In this document: piece after piece, positions 10,677 to 22,687 of the stretch
How the letters are laid out: every line of letters starts with the position of its first letter
Numbering within the stretch: the first letter of the stretch is position 1
Source of the DNA: an uncultured Pelagibacteraceae bacterium
Lineage (GTDB): Bacteria; Pseudomonadota; Alphaproteobacteria; Pelagibacterales; Pelagibacteraceae
DNA length: 64,000 bases
Direction: 5' to 3'
Assembly (NCBI GenBank): GCA_902568235.1
Contig: CACFPS010000002.1
Span: forward strand, 62,001 to 126,000
The notes under the pieces: generated by a model
The model's input: only the letters and a program-made list of their open reading frames with translations
Database searches by the model: none
What the model was told of the DNA's origin: nothing
Position numbers and translations under genes: made by a program

Positions 10677-12074
10677 ATGTCAGAAAAATTTGATGTAACA
10701 GTTATTGGTGGCGGTCCTGGTGGATATGTTTGTGCAATTAGACTATCTCAATTAGGTTTAAAAACAGCATGTATTGAGTCAAGAGGGTCTCTTGGAGGTA
10801 CATGTTTAAATGTTGGATGTATTCCATCTAAAAATTTACTCAATTTTTCAGAGAATTTTCACAAAGCTAAAAACTTTGAAAAAATTGGAATTGAAATTGG
10901 TGAAGTTAAACTGAACTTAGATAAAATGATGAAAAATAAAGACAAAGCAGTTACAGTTTTAACAAAAGGTATCGAATTTTTATTTAAGAAAAATAAAGTC
11001 ACATATTTTAAAGGTATAGGTTCATTTAACAGTCTAAATGAAATATCAATTTTAGCTGAAGGTAAAGAAACTACAGTTCAATCAGACAAAATAATAATTA
11101 GTACGGGTTCGAGTCCTATCTCAATACCTGGCATGGAATTTGATGAAGAAAAAATACTTTCTTCAACTGGCGCCTTATCTCTTTCCAAATTGCCAAAAAA
11201 AATGGTTGTTGTGGGTGGCGGTTATATTGGTTTAGAGATGGGATCTGTATGGTCACGATTAGGAACTCAAGTTGAAGTTATTGAATTTTTAGATCATATT
11301 ACTCCAGGCATGGATCGAGAGGTTTCTAAAGAATTCGAGAAAATTTTGAAGAATCAAGGAATAAAATTTCAATTGAATACGAAAGTAGAGAAAATTACAA
11401 AAAGTAAAAATAATGTAATCATTAATACCATTAACAAAGAAAAAAAGGAAAACAAGATAGAAGCAGACGTTGTTTTAATTTCAGTTGGAAGAAAGCCAAA
11501 CACCAAAGGTTTAAATTTAGAAAATGTTGGAGTTCAAATTGATGAAAAAGGAAGGGTAAAGATAAATAAAAATTTTCAAACTAATGTTAAAAATATCTAT
11601 GCAATCGGTGATGTTATCGAAGGTCCCATGCTTGCTCATAAAGCAGAAGAGGAAGGTATAGCAGTTGCAGAATTAATTGCAGGTCAATCAGGACACGTAA
11701 ATTATGATATTATACCAAGTGTTGTTTATACCTCTCCCGAGGTTGCATCAGTCGGTAAAACAGAAGAGCAATTAAAAAAAAATAATAACAATTATAAAGT
11801 TGGAAAATTTCCATTTATGGCAAACTCAAGAGCAAAAGCAATTGGTGAACCAGAAGGATTTGTAAAAATTCTTGCTGATGCAGCAACAGATAAAGTTTTA
11901 GGAGTTCATATTATTGGCTCTCATGCTGGAGAAATGATAGCTGAAATGGCAGTTGCCATGGAATTTGGTGCTAGCTCAGAGGATATTGCAAGAACTTGTC
12001 ACGCTCATCCAACTTTTTCAGAAGCCATAAAAGAAGCTGCTCTATCAGTAGAAAAAAGACAGATCCATTCTTAA
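10677..12074 (+). CDS. lpdA: dihydrolipoyl dehydrogenase (E3)
   Basis: FAD-dependent disulfide oxidoreductase that reoxidises lipoamide with NAD. The 465 residues begin with GGGPGGYVCA for FAD. The redox-active pair is Cys43 and Cys48 in GGTCLNVGC. A second dinucleotide fold (VVGGGYIGLEMGS) binds NAD, and the C-terminal HPTFSE motif (His444, Glu449) supplies the catalytic base. It starts directly after the sucB stop, so it is the dedicated E3 of this complex and may also serve other lipoyl complexes encoded elsewhere. Confidence 0.97.
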   Translation: MSEKFDVTVIGGGPGGYVCAIRLSQLGLKTACIESRGSLGGTCLNVGCIPSKNLLNFSENFHKAKNFEKIGIEIGEVKLNLDKMMKNKDKAVTVLTKGIEFLFKKNKVTYFKGIGSFNSLNEISILAEGKETTVQSDKIIISTGSSPISIPGMEFDEEKILSSTGALSLSKLPKKMVVVGGGYIGLEMGSVWSRLGTQVEVIEFLDHITPGMDREVSKEFEKILKNQGIKFQLNTKVEKITKSKNNVIINTINKEKKENKIEADVVLISVGRKPNTKGLNLENVGVQIDEKGRVKINKNFQTNVKNIYAIGDVIEGPMLAHKAEEEGIAVAELIAGQSGHVNYDIIPSVVYTSPEVASVGKTEEQLKKNNNNYKVGKFPFMANSRAKAIGEPEGFVKILADAATDKVLGVHIIGSHAGEMIAEMAVAMEFGASSEDIARTCHAHPTFSEAIKEAALSVEKRQIHS

Positions 12075-12079
12075 TTAAA

Positions 12080-12102
12080 AATCTTATATAATAATTAAGA
12101 TT
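12080..12102 (+). terminator. possible weak terminator after lpdA
   Basis: Inverted repeat AATCTTA (12080-12086) and TAAGATT (12096-12102) with a 9-base loop, followed by CTTTT. The stem is all A/T but for one G-C pair and is therefore weak. It lies 6 bases after the lpdA stop and overlaps the approach to the priA start, so it may only reduce read-through. Confidence 0.3.
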
Positions 12103-12107
12103 CTTTT

Positions 12108-14063
12108 ATGAAATATCCTGTTCTACTACCTAATATTTTTGATTACCCATTTACATATAAAAGTTCATTAAAATTAAAAACAGGAGACTATGTAAATGTT
12201 CCATTTGGCAAAAAAACAATTACAGGAGTTGTTTGGGATCAATTTGAAAAAAATGTTAACAAAAAATTTGAAGTTAAAACTATTAAAAAAAAGTTAAATA
12301 TTGAACCTTTAAAATATCAAACAGTTAATTTTTTAAATTGGTTTTCAGAATATAATTTAGTTCCGTTAGGCATGGTACTTAAGCTCCACCTTTTAAGAGG
12401 AAACGCCTTTGAAAAACAAAAAAATAGCGAATACAGAAAATATCAAATTGAGTTTCATAAGGAGAAATTCTTTCTTTCTGATGAGCAAAAAAAAGCATTT
12501 AAAGAATTAGTCAAAAACGATAATTCATTCAGAGTACATTTATTGCAAGGGACTACAGGATCTGGCAAAACAATAGTTTACTTTAAATCAATTGAAAAAA
12601 TTATATATCAAGATCAACAATCCTTAATTTTATTGCCTGAAATAGGCCTTACCGGTGAATTTGAAAAAAAATTTAGAAACTTTTTTGGTTTTGAAGCAGC
12701 TGTATGGCACTCTAAAATAACTCCAAAGAAAAAAAAAATTATATGGAGTGGACTTACAAGTGGTGAAATAAAAGTAGTTATTGGTGCAAGATCAGCTTTG
12801 TTTCTGCCTTTTAAAAAACTAGGTTTAATTGTTGTAGATGAAGAACACGATCAATCATTTAAACAAGACGAAGGAGTAATTTATAATGCGAGAGACATGG
12901 CCATTGTGCGCGCTAATAATGAAAATATTCCAATTAATTTAGTTACAGCAGTTCCCTCCATTGAAACTTTTGCTAATATTAAAAATAAAAAATATTCTTT
13001 TTCAAGATTGATTAATCGATATAAGGATGCAAATTTACCTAAACATCATATTATTGATCTTAATAAAAATAAATTAGCTAAAAAAACATTTATTTCTTTT
13101 AAAACGATTGAAAAAGTTGAAGCACATTTAAAAAAAGGAGACCAGATTCTCTTTTTTATAAATAGAAGAGGCTTTGCTCCATATGTTTTATGCAAAAAAT
13201 GTTTAAATGTTTTTTCCTGTCCTAATTGTTCGATTAATCTTGTTTATCATAAAAATAAAAAACAACTTCTTTGCCATTATTGTGGTTATACATCTAGTTT
13301 ACAAAGAAAATGCAAAAAAGACCATATATGCGATTTTGTATTTAGCGGACCAGGAGTTGAAAAAATTGCAGAAGAAGTAAAAACACTATTTCCAAATCAA
13401 AAGACAGTAATTTTCTCAAGCGATACAATGAATAAAGTATCAGGAAAAAATATTTTAGATAAAATTACTTTGGGTGAAATAAATATACTTGTTGGAACAC
13501 AGTTAATTTCTAAAGGATTTCATTTTCCAAATTTAAATTGCATTGTTGTTTTAGATATAGATTTAACTTCACGAGGGCATGATTTAAGGAGTGCAGAAAA
13601 AAATTTACAGCTTTATCATCAATTATCTGGAAGAGCAGGAAGAACAGGAAAGTCTGCCAATGTGTATTTTCAAACATTTAATCTAAAAACAGAACTTATT
13701 GATCAAATTACAAATGAAGATCCATTTAAATTTTTAGATCATGAGTTAGAACTTAGAAAGCAAAATAACCTTCCACCGTATGAAAGATTTATTTCATTAA
13801 TTTTATCTTCAGGAAATGAAAAACAATTAGATCAAGAGGCTTTGAAATTAAAAAAAATTATAACAAACTCAATTAATGAAAAAATTCTTGGACCAGTTAA
13901 TGCACCTATTTTTAAAATTAATCAGAAATTTCGAAGCAGACTTCTAATAAGGGCTAAAAAAACATCAAAGATTCAAAAAAAAATTAAAAAGATTTTAAAA
14001 GAATTTAAAATTCAATCAGGAATGAAACTAACAGTTGATGTTGATCCTATAAGCTTCAATTAA
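12108..14063 (+). CDS. priA: primosomal protein N', replication restart helicase
   Basis: 3'-to-5' DNA helicase that reloads the replisome at stalled forks. The product has 651 residues, shorter than the E. coli protein of about 730, mainly through a reduced N-terminal DNA-binding region. The Walker A motif GTTGSGKT lies near residues 150-157 and the Walker B is DEEH. A zinc-binding cluster of Cys pairs (CKKC, CPNC, CHYC and a last C..C) runs from about 360 to 407. The C-terminal helicase lobe carries GTQLISKGFHFPN and SGRAGRTGKS. It is placed between the TCA block and the ATP synthase genes with a 33-base gap before it. Confidence 0.95.
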   Translation: MKYPVLLPNIFDYPFTYKSSLKLKTGDYVNVPFGKKTITGVVWDQFEKNVNKKFEVKTIKKKLNIEPLKYQTVNFLNWFSEYNLVPLGMVLKLHLLRGNAFEKQKNSEYRKYQIEFHKEKFFLSDEQKKAFKELVKNDNSFRVHLLQGTTGSGKTIVYFKSIEKIIYQDQQSLILLPEIGLTGEFEKKFRNFFGFEAAVWHSKITPKKKKIIWSGLTSGEIKVVIGARSALFLPFKKLGLIVVDEEHDQSFKQDEGVIYNARDMAIVRANNENIPINLVTAVPSIETFANIKNKKYSFSRLINRYKDANLPKHHIIDLNKNKLAKKTFISFKTIEKVEAHLKKGDQILFFINRRGFAPYVLCKKCLNVFSCPNCSINLVYHKNKKQLLCHYCGYTSSLQRKCKKDHICDFVFSGPGVEKIAEEVKTLFPNQKTVIFSSDTMNKVSGKNILDKITLGEINILVGTQLISKGFHFPNLNCIVVLDIDLTSRGHDLRSAEKNLQLYHQLSGRAGRTGKSANVYFQTFNLKTELIDQITNEDPFKFLDHELELRKQNNLPPYERFISLILSSGNEKQLDQEALKLKKIITNSINEKILGPVNAPIFKINQKFRSRLLIRAKKTSKIQKKIKKILKEFKIQSGMKLTVDVDPISFN

Positions 14064-14098
14064 AACGTTAAATTATTGTATATGTGATAATCTGAGGC

Positions 14099-14127
14099 TT
14101 GAAGACTCATTATTGGTATGTTATCTA
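14099..14127 (+). promoter_or_regulatory. predicted sigma-70 promoter of the atpHAGDC operon
   Basis: TTGAAG (14099-14104), a 17-base spacer and TATCTA (14122-14127) lie in the 104-base gap between priA and atpH, the largest gap on the plus strand in this half of the window. The predicted transcription start would be near 14134, giving a leader of roughly 34 bases before the TTG start of atpH. Nothing else convincing was seen in the gap. Confidence 0.5.
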
Positions 14128-14167
14128 AGCGAAATTTTTAAAAATATCTTCAAATAGTGAGTAAAAA

Positions 14168-14722
14168 TTGAGCAAAAATAATAATACTTTTTCAACTAAA
14201 AATAGTTATTCACAAGCATTATTCGAGTTAGCTAACGAAAGTAATTCCGCAAATGATGTAGAAAATCAAGTTTCTTCAATACTTGATTTAATTAGAAAGA
14301 GCAAAGATATAAAACAATTTATAAAGGACCCAACAAATAAAATAGAAGATCAATTAAAAATAATTAATACAATTTCTGATCAATTTAAATTTAATGAATT
14401 ATTAAAGAAGTTTCTTGGATTTGTTATTACACAAAGAAAATTTTTTTATATTGAAAAAATATTAAATGATTTTCTTTTTATTTGTTCAAATGCAAGAGGA
14501 GAGATTCATGCCGAGCTTTCTGCAGCAAAAAGTTTAAATGAAAGTGAAATTAATAAAATTAAAGATGAATTATCAAGTACCTTTGGCACAAATATAAAAT
14601 TAAATCATAAGCATGATCCAAGTTTAATTGGAGGTTTAATTGTAAAAGTTGGCAGTACTATGATTGATACTTCTTTAAGAAATAAATTACAAAAAATAGA
14701 AAAGAAAATGATAGAGGCATAA
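14168..14722 (+). CDS. atpH: ATP synthase F1 subunit delta
   Basis: Stator subunit linking the F1 head to the peripheral stalk of F1Fo ATP synthase. The 184 residues show the delta pattern: an N-terminal helical domain opening with SYSQALFELA and a C-terminal strand segment with DPSLIGGLIVKVG. The start is TTG at 14168; the in-frame ATGs further in would remove the conserved N-terminal helix, and the GTG seven bases upstream is in another frame that stops at once. Its stop abuts the atpA ATG. As usual in alphaproteobacteria, the Fo genes are not in this operon. Confidence 0.94.
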   Translation: MSKNNNTFSTKNSYSQALFELANESNSANDVENQVSSILDLIRKSKDIKQFIKDPTNKIEDQLKIINTISDQFKFNELLKKFLGFVITQRKFFYIEKILNDFLFICSNARGEIHAELSAAKSLNESEINKIKDELSSTFGTNIKLNHKHDPSLIGGLIVKVGSTMIDTSLRNKLQKIEKKMIEA

Positions 14723-16263
14723 ATGGAAATAAATCCTTCAGAAGTAACGAAAATATTAAAAGAACAAATAAGTAAATTTGGAGATAAGGCTGAAGTCTCA
14801 GAAGTCGGACAAGTACTTTCAGTGGGAGATGGTATTGCAAGAATTTATGGTTTGGACAATGTTCAGGCTGGAGAAATGGTTGAATTTGCAGATGGATCTA
14901 AAGGAATGGCATTAAACTTAGAAAGTGATAACGTTGGAGTAGTAATTTTTGGAGATGACAAAGCTGTTAAAGAAGGAGATACGGTTAAAAGAACAGGAGC
15001 TATTGTAGATACTCCAGTAGGAAAAGAGTTATTAGGCAGAGTAGTTGATGGATTAGGAAATCCAATAGACGGTAAGGGAGTTCTAGGTAAAGGTGTTAAG
15101 AGAAGCAGAGTAGAAGTAAAAGCGCCAGGAATTATTCCTCGTAAATCAGTAAGCGAACCAATGCAAACAGGTTTGAAATCTATTGATAGTTTAGTTCCAA
15201 TTGGAAGAGGTCAAAGGGAATTAATTATTGGTGATAGACAAACTGGAAAAACTGCTGTTGCTATTGATGCAATAATTAACCAAAAAAAAATAAATGAGTC
15301 TAGTGATGAAAAACAAAAATTATACTGTATTTATGTAGCTATAGGTCAAAAAAGATCTACGGTTAGACAAATCGAAAAAACTTTAGAAGAAGCTGGGGCT
15401 ATGGAATATACAACTATTGTTGCCGCCACAGCTTCAGATGCAGCGCCTCTTCAATTTTTAGCTCCTTATACTGGCTGTGCTATGGGAGAATATTTTAGAG
15501 ATAATGGGATGCACGCATTAATTATATATGATGATCTTTCAAAGCAAGCAGTTGCATACAGACAAATGTCACTTCTATTAAGAAGACCCCCAGGAAGAGA
15601 GGCTTATCCTGGAGATGTATTTTATTTACACAGCAGATTACTAGAAAGAGCAGCTAAATTAAGCGATGATCATGGCGGAGGTTCTTTAACAGCTCTTCCA
15701 ATAATTGAAACACAAGGAGGTGATGTTTCAGCATTTATACCTACCAATGTTATTTCAATTACCGATGGTCAAATTTTTTTAGAAACAGAATTATTTAATC
15801 AAGGAATAAGACCTGCAATTAATGTAGGATTATCTGTATCCAGAGTTGGATCTTCTGCACAAACAAAAGCAATGAAAAAAGTATCAGGATCTATGAAGCT
15901 TGAACTTGCCCAATATAGAGAAATGGCAGCATTTGCTCAATTTGGTTCAGACTTGGATGCCTCAACCCAAAAACTTTTAAATAGAGGCTCTAAATTAACT
16001 GAATTACTTAAACAAAAACAATATTCTCCTATGACTGTATCTGAACAAGTAATTTCAATATTCTGTGGCGTTAAAGGATATTTAGATGATATTGAACAAA
16101 AAAATATAGCTGAATTTGAAAATAAAATTATAGAAAAATGTAAATCAGAAAAACAAGAAATTTTAGATTCAATAAAAAGTTCAGGAAAACTAGAAGAAGA
16201 TACGGAAAAATCTTTAATTGAAGTTATTACTGATCTTAAGAAAAATTTTAAATCATTAGAGTA

Positions 16264-16264
<1 letters not shown>
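14723..16264 (+). CDS. atpA: ATP synthase F1 subunit alpha
   Basis: Non-catalytic nucleotide-binding subunit of F1, forming the hexamer with beta. The 513 residues have the P-loop GDRQTGKT at about 170-177 and the alpha-specific C-terminal signature [14 protein letters not shown]. The start directly follows the atpH stop, and the stop overlaps the atpG start by one base (TAATG). Confidence 0.98.
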
Positions 16265-18559
<2,295 letters not shown>

Positions 18560-18560
<1 letters not shown>

Positions 18561-18958
18561 TGAGTGAAAACTTTAGTATTGAAATTGTGAATCCAGAAAA
18601 ATCTTTTTTATCAAAAGATAATGTGTCAGAAGTTGTAGTTCCTGCTTTTGAAGGTGAAATTGGAATTTTAAAAGATCACATCTCAATTATTTCTTTTTTA
18701 AAACCAGGAATAATTAAAATATTTTCAGGGACGGAAAAAGAAAGTTATTTTGTTGAGGATGGAATTGTAGAATTTAAAGACAATTCTTTATCTGTACTTA
18801 CAAGTTTTATTTTTAATTTAAAAGATTCAGATAAAAACTATATTAGTAATACTATTTCAGAAGCAGAAAAAGAATTATCTAAAGATGATATAGATGATCA
18901 AAAGAGATTTTTATTAAATCATAAAATAGAAGTTTTAAAATCTTTAAGTATTAACTAG
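18560..18958 (+). CDS. atpC: ATP synthase F1 subunit epsilon
   Basis: Small stalk subunit that couples gamma to the c-ring and can restrain ATP hydrolysis. The 132 residues show the N-terminal beta-sandwich with VVPAFEGEIGILKDH, the strongest family signature, and a short C-terminal helical tail. The last four bases (18955-18958, CTAG) also hold the stop of the convergent rppH gene, so no terminator fits between them. Confidence 0.94.
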
Positions 18959-19428
18959 ATAATTTTATATAGTTCCTTTTGAATTTGTTTATAAACATGA
19001 AGTTTGAAGTTAACTACTTCATCAGTTAAATTTTCAATATTTACCCATTTCCAATCTAAGAATTCTGGATGATTGGTTTTAATATTTATTTCTTTTTCAT
19101 CTCCAAAAAATCTTACTACAAACCACTTTTGTTTTTGACCTTTGTATTTCCCTTTCCAAATAATTCCTAATAGATGATTGGGCAAAAAATAAGTAGTTAA
19201 GCCTTCTATTTCTTTGATTAATGATACAGTTTTTATACTTGTTTCTTCTTCTAATTCTCGAATAGCTGCTTCATAAAAATTTTCTCCATTATTAACCCCA
19301 CCTTGTGGCATTTGCCAAAAATTTTTTGGGTTATCAACTCTTTTTGCAAGAAATATTTGATCTTTTTTATTTAATACAACAATTCCTACGCCACTTCTTA
19401 GTGGTAAATTTTTATACTTTTCTTTCAT
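18955..19428 (-). CDS. rppH: RNA pyrophosphohydrolase (Nudix)
   Basis: Nudix hydrolase of 157 residues that removes pyrophosphate from mRNA 5' ends and starts RNA decay; it may also act on dinucleoside polyphosphates. The Nudix box is GVNNGENFYEAAIRELEEET, with the usual REL-EE core; Ser takes the place of the final Gly. The N-terminal LPLRSGVGIVVLN and QMPQGGVNNGE segments match RppH rather than other Nudix branches. It lies 2 bases after ctpA at the end of the minus-strand block and shares its stop codon bases with atpC. Confidence 0.9.
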   Translation of the reverse strand: MKEKYKNLPLRSGVGIVVLNKKDQIFLAKRVDNPKNFWQMPQGGVNNGENFYEAAIRELEEETSIKTVSLIKEIEGLTTYFLPNHLLGIIWKGKYKGQKQKWFVVRFFGDEKEINIKTNHPEFLDWKWVNIENLTDEVVNFKLHVYKQIQKELYKII

Positions 19429-19430
19429 TT

Positions 19431-20567
19431 TTATCCATTAAGAAGTTTTATGGCAAATTCTAATTGATTATCGGTCTCAGTATTTAATCTAAATTCATCA
19501 GAATTTTCAGCAACCGCTATATCTGGGACAACTCCAACTTTAGAAATAGATTTTCCAGAAGGAAGATAATATTTTGATACTGTTAATCTTATAGCTCCAT
19601 TATTTTTAAGTGGAATGACTGATTGTACAGAACCTTTTCCATACGTACTTTCTCCTACCAAAATTGCTCTTTTATGATCTTTAAGTGATCCAGCAACAAT
19701 TTCAGCTGCTGAAGCAGAGCCATAATTGATTAAGACTATCAATGTTTCTCCATCTATTATGTCACCTTTTTTTGCAAACCATTTTCTATTTTCATATTTT
19801 CTTTTACTTTTTGTAGAAACTATTTCTCCATTATCTAGAAAAAAATCAGATATTTTTATTGCCTGAGATAGTAGACCGCCTGGGTTATTTCTTAGATCTA
19901 GAATATAATTTTCTATCTTTCTATTTTTTTTAAACTCAGTGATTTTTTCTCTAATTTGGTTGCTACTATTTTCGTTAAAAGATGTCAGTCTTAAATAGCC
20001 TGTTTTTTCATTTAATATTTTTGATTTAACAGAAGTTATTTGAATAATCTCTCTTGTAATATTAAATGTTAGAGCTTTTTTTTCTCCTATTCTTCTTACT
20101 GTAATCTCAATATCTGATCCAACCGGACCACGCATTAGATCCACCGCCTCAGAAAGTGTTTTTCCTTGTACTTGGGTGTCATTAATTTTAACAATATAAT
20201 CTCCTGCCTTTACGCCTACCTCGTATGCTGGAGTGTTATCCATTGGAGATATTACTTTTATAACACCAGCTTCCATGGTTACTTCAATACCCAATCCACC
20301 AAATTCACCACTTGTTTCTGTTTGCATATTGTCAAATGTTTCAGGAGACATATAACCCGAGTAAGGATCCAATGATTGCAAAACTCCATTTATAGCAGCA
20401 TCCATTGCTTCACTTTGATTAATTTCATCAACATATTCTTTATCGATTTTATCTAGAACTTCACTAAAAAGATCAATTTTTTTGTATATATCTTCTTCGT
20501 TAGAAAAAACTAAACTTACTAAAAAAAAATAGAAGAAAATGGTTAACAAAAAACTTTTAATCTTCAT
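19431..20567 (-). CDS. ctpA: carboxyl-terminal processing protease (S41)
   Basis: Periplasmic serine protease with a Ser/Lys dyad, 378 residues from the chosen start. The N-terminus MKIKSFLLTIFFYFFLVSL is a signal peptide. A PDZ domain follows (about residues 80-165), then the S41 domain with the nucleophile in YGSASAAEIVAG and the Lys in STYGKGSVQ. I start at ATG 20567, which overlaps the rsfS stop as ATGA; a longer frame from 20603 would add 12 residues in front of a clean signal peptide. In alphaproteobacteria it often sits with rsfS and rppH, as here. Confidence 0.94.
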   Translation of the reverse strand: MKIKSFLLTIFFYFFLVSLVFSNEEDIYKKIDLFSEVLDKIDKEYVDEINQSEAMDAAINGVLQSLDPYSGYMSPETFDNMQTETSGEFGGLGIEVTMEAGVIKVISPMDNTPAYEVGVKAGDYIVKINDTQVQGKTLSEAVDLMRGPVGSDIEITVRRIGEKKALTFNITREIIQITSVKSKILNEKTGYLRLTSFNENSSNQIREKITEFKKNRKIENYILDLRNNPGGLLSQAIKISDFFLDNGEIVSTKSKRKYENRKWFAKKGDIIDGETLIVLINYGSASAAEIVAGSLKDHKRAILVGESTYGKGSVQSVIPLKNNGAIRLTVSKYYLPSGKSISKVGVVPDIAVAENSDEFRLNTETDNQLEFAIKLLNG

Positions 20568-20914
20568 ATAACAATTTTTTCTTTTGGAATAAGCTCTGAC
20601 CACATTTTTTCTAATTCATAAAATTTTCTTTTTTCAGGATTAAATATATGAACTATTAAATCAACACCATCTACTAACTTCCAATCTGAACTTTCTTTGC
20701 CTTCTATTTTACAATTTTTTATACCACTATTTATAAATTTTTTAAAAACTTGTTCAGACAATGCCTGTATATGTCTAGAGGATGTACCACTTGCTATGAT
20801 CATATGATCAGCTATTGACGATTTACCCTCAAGATCAATTGATATTATTTCTAAAGCTTTATTTGAGTCTAATGTATTGATTATTTCTTCTTTTAAATTA
20901 GAAATTTTATCCAT
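20564..20914 (-). CDS. rsfS: ribosomal silencing factor RsfS
   Basis: Small protein (116 residues) that binds ribosomal protein L14 and blocks subunit joining under starvation. The family pattern is visible: KSSIADHMIIASGTSSRHIQALSE in the first half, then KIEGKESSDWKLVDG and a C-terminal REFYELEKMW-like helix. The gene lies between nadD and ctpA, a common order, and its stop overlaps the ctpA start as ATGA. It follows nadD by 17 bases. Confidence 0.93.
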   Translation of the reverse strand: MDKISNLKEEIINTLDSNKALEIISIDLEGKSSIADHMIIASGTSSRHIQALSEQVFKKFINSGIKNCKIEGKESSDWKLVDGVDLIVHIFNPEKRKFYELEKMWSELIPKEKIVI

Positions 20915-20931
20915 TAATTGATTTTAGAGTA

Positions 20932-21474
20932 TCAAATTTTTCTTAATTGAGAAGATGAAATATTGACTTTATTAAATTTTATAAACTCAATGTTTTTTTT
21001 ATTATATTTCCTAAATGATAATGATTTCAGGGCTTTAGCTTTATAGCCACTTCTGTCAAATACAAGTATTTTACACAATTTAACAATATTTTGATATTTT
21101 TTCCATTTATGAAAATTTACAAGATTGTCAGCACCCATTATAAAATATAGATCTGATTTTTTATTTTTTTTTTTCAAATATTTTATCAAATCAATAGTTC
21201 GATTTGATTTAACATGATCTTCAAAACATTTAATTTTTATAAACTTATTTTTTATGCTTAGCTTATTGGCAAATTTAATTCTATTTTTTAAATTTTTTGA
21301 ACTTTTATTTTTAAAAGGATTTTTTTTAGTCACTGCCCAAACAACTTGATCAAGATTAAATTTTTTTTTTGCTACTTTAGATATTTTAAGATGTCCTATA
21401 TGTGATGGATCAAATGTACCACCGAGAATTCCAATTTTTTTATTTTCTGATTTGACCTGATCCATAAATTTCAT
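20932..21474 (-). CDS. nadD: nicotinate-nucleotide adenylyltransferase
   Basis: Adenylates nicotinate mononucleotide in NAD synthesis. The 180-residue protein has the GILGGTFDPSHIGHLKIS nucleotidyltransferase motif at about residues 14-31 and the ISSSQLRKI C-terminal ISS(T/S)-type motif. The gene overlaps the end of proA by 35 bases. ATG at 21474 or at 21465 are both possible, the conserved fold begins only after either. The protein is a little shorter than many relatives at the C-terminus. Confidence 0.9.
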   Translation of the reverse strand: MKFMDQVKSENKKIGILGGTFDPSHIGHLKISKVAKKKFNLDQVVWAVTKKNPFKNKSSKNLKNRIKFANKLSIKNKFIKIKCFEDHVKSNRTIDLIKYLKKKNKKSDLYFIMGADNLVNFHKWKKYQNIVKLCKILVFDRSGYKAKALKSLSFRKYNKKNIEFIKFNKVNISSSQLRKI

Positions 21475-22687
21475 ATTTGTAACTGACTAATTGATTTAAT
21501 CCAACAGGCCCTCTTGGTGGTAAATTATTAGTTGAAATTCCAACTTCACCACCAAAACCAAATTCACCACCGTCAGCAAATTGTGTTGATGAATTGTGAA
21601 TTGCAATAGAACTTTTTACATTTTTAATAAAATATTTTGCCCTGGTTAGGCTGTTTGTAATTATAGCATCTGTATGCATTGTGCCAAATTTATTAATATG
21701 GTTTATAGCTTCTTGAATACCATCAACTAATTTTACAGAAATTTTTGGGGATAAATATTCTGTGCTCCATGTTTTTTTTTTAGCTAGCTTTGACTTGCCT
21801 TTATAAATTTTTTTTACTTTTTTATCTGCTACGATTTCACATTTATTTTTTTCTAGTTCCTTAAGAATAGAGTTTACTAAACCAGATTTTTTTTTGTGTA
21901 TTAATAAGGTTTCAGTCGCACCACAAATACTTGTATTTCTTAATTTTGCATTTAACGTAACTTTTAAAGACATTTTATCATTAGCATCTTCATCTATATA
22001 TGTATGACAAATTCCTTCAAGATGACCAATTACTGGTACAGAAGATAAATCTTGGACTTTTTTAACTAATCCTTTTCCTCCCCTTGGTATTATAACATCT
22101 AAAAACTTACTCATTTTTGAAAGCAAATAATCTACTAATTTTCTATTTTTATCTTGAATAAATTGCACATAATTTTTATTAATTTTGTTTTTATGCAAAG
22201 ACATCCTAAATAGATTTGCTAAAAGTTTGTTACTATTAAATGCTTCAGAACCACCTCTTAAAACTACACAATTTCCCGATTTAAAACATAGTGTAGAAAT
22301 ATCAGAAGTTACATTTGGTCTACTTTCATAAATAACAGCTATAACCCCTATTGGTATGGTAACTCTTTTAATTCTCAATCCATTTGGTCTCTTCCATTGA
22401 ACTAAAACTTTATCAACTGGATCTTTAATTTTTACTATTGTTTCAATGGATTTTATTATGGAATCAATTTTTTTGTCGTCAAGAGTTAATCTTTTAATTA
22501 AGTTTTCTTTGAGCTTTTTTGATTGTGCAGCTCTTAAGTCTTTCCAATTTTCATTAATTATTTTTTTTTTATTTTTCCTAATTAATTTTATGTAATCAAT
22601 TAAAACCTTGTTCTTTAATTTAGAACTAATTTTAGTTTCAAAGGCTTTTTTTGCATTCTGACCTATCTTATTTAAAGTTTTACTCAT
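21440..22687 (-). CDS. proA: gamma-glutamyl phosphate reductase
   Basis: Second step of proline synthesis, reducing glutamyl-5-phosphate to glutamate semialdehyde with NADPH. The 415 residues are typical. The aldehyde-dehydrogenase-like nucleophile Cys lies in RNTSICGATE near residue 255, and the C-terminal STQFADGGEFGFGGEVGIS motif is characteristic. Start and the proB stop share one base (TAATG), so the kinase and reductase, which pass a labile intermediate, are translationally linked. Confidence 0.95.
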   Translation of the reverse strand: MSKTLNKIGQNAKKAFETKISSKLKNKVLIDYIKLIRKNKKKIINENWKDLRAAQSKKLKENLIKRLTLDDKKIDSIIKSIETIVKIKDPVDKVLVQWKRPNGLRIKRVTIPIGVIAVIYESRPNVTSDISTLCFKSGNCVVLRGGSEAFNSNKLLANLFRMSLHKNKINKNYVQFIQDKNRKLVDYLLSKMSKFLDVIIPRGGKGLVKKVQDLSSVPVIGHLEGICHTYIDEDANDKMSLKVTLNAKLRNTSICGATETLLIHKKKSGLVNSILKELEKNKCEIVADKKVKKIYKGKSKLAKKKTWSTEYLSPKISVKLVDGIQEAINHINKFGTMHTDAIITNSLTRAKYFIKNVKSSIAIHNSSTQFADGGEFGFGGEVGISTNNLPPRGPVGLNQLVSYKYEIYGSGQIRK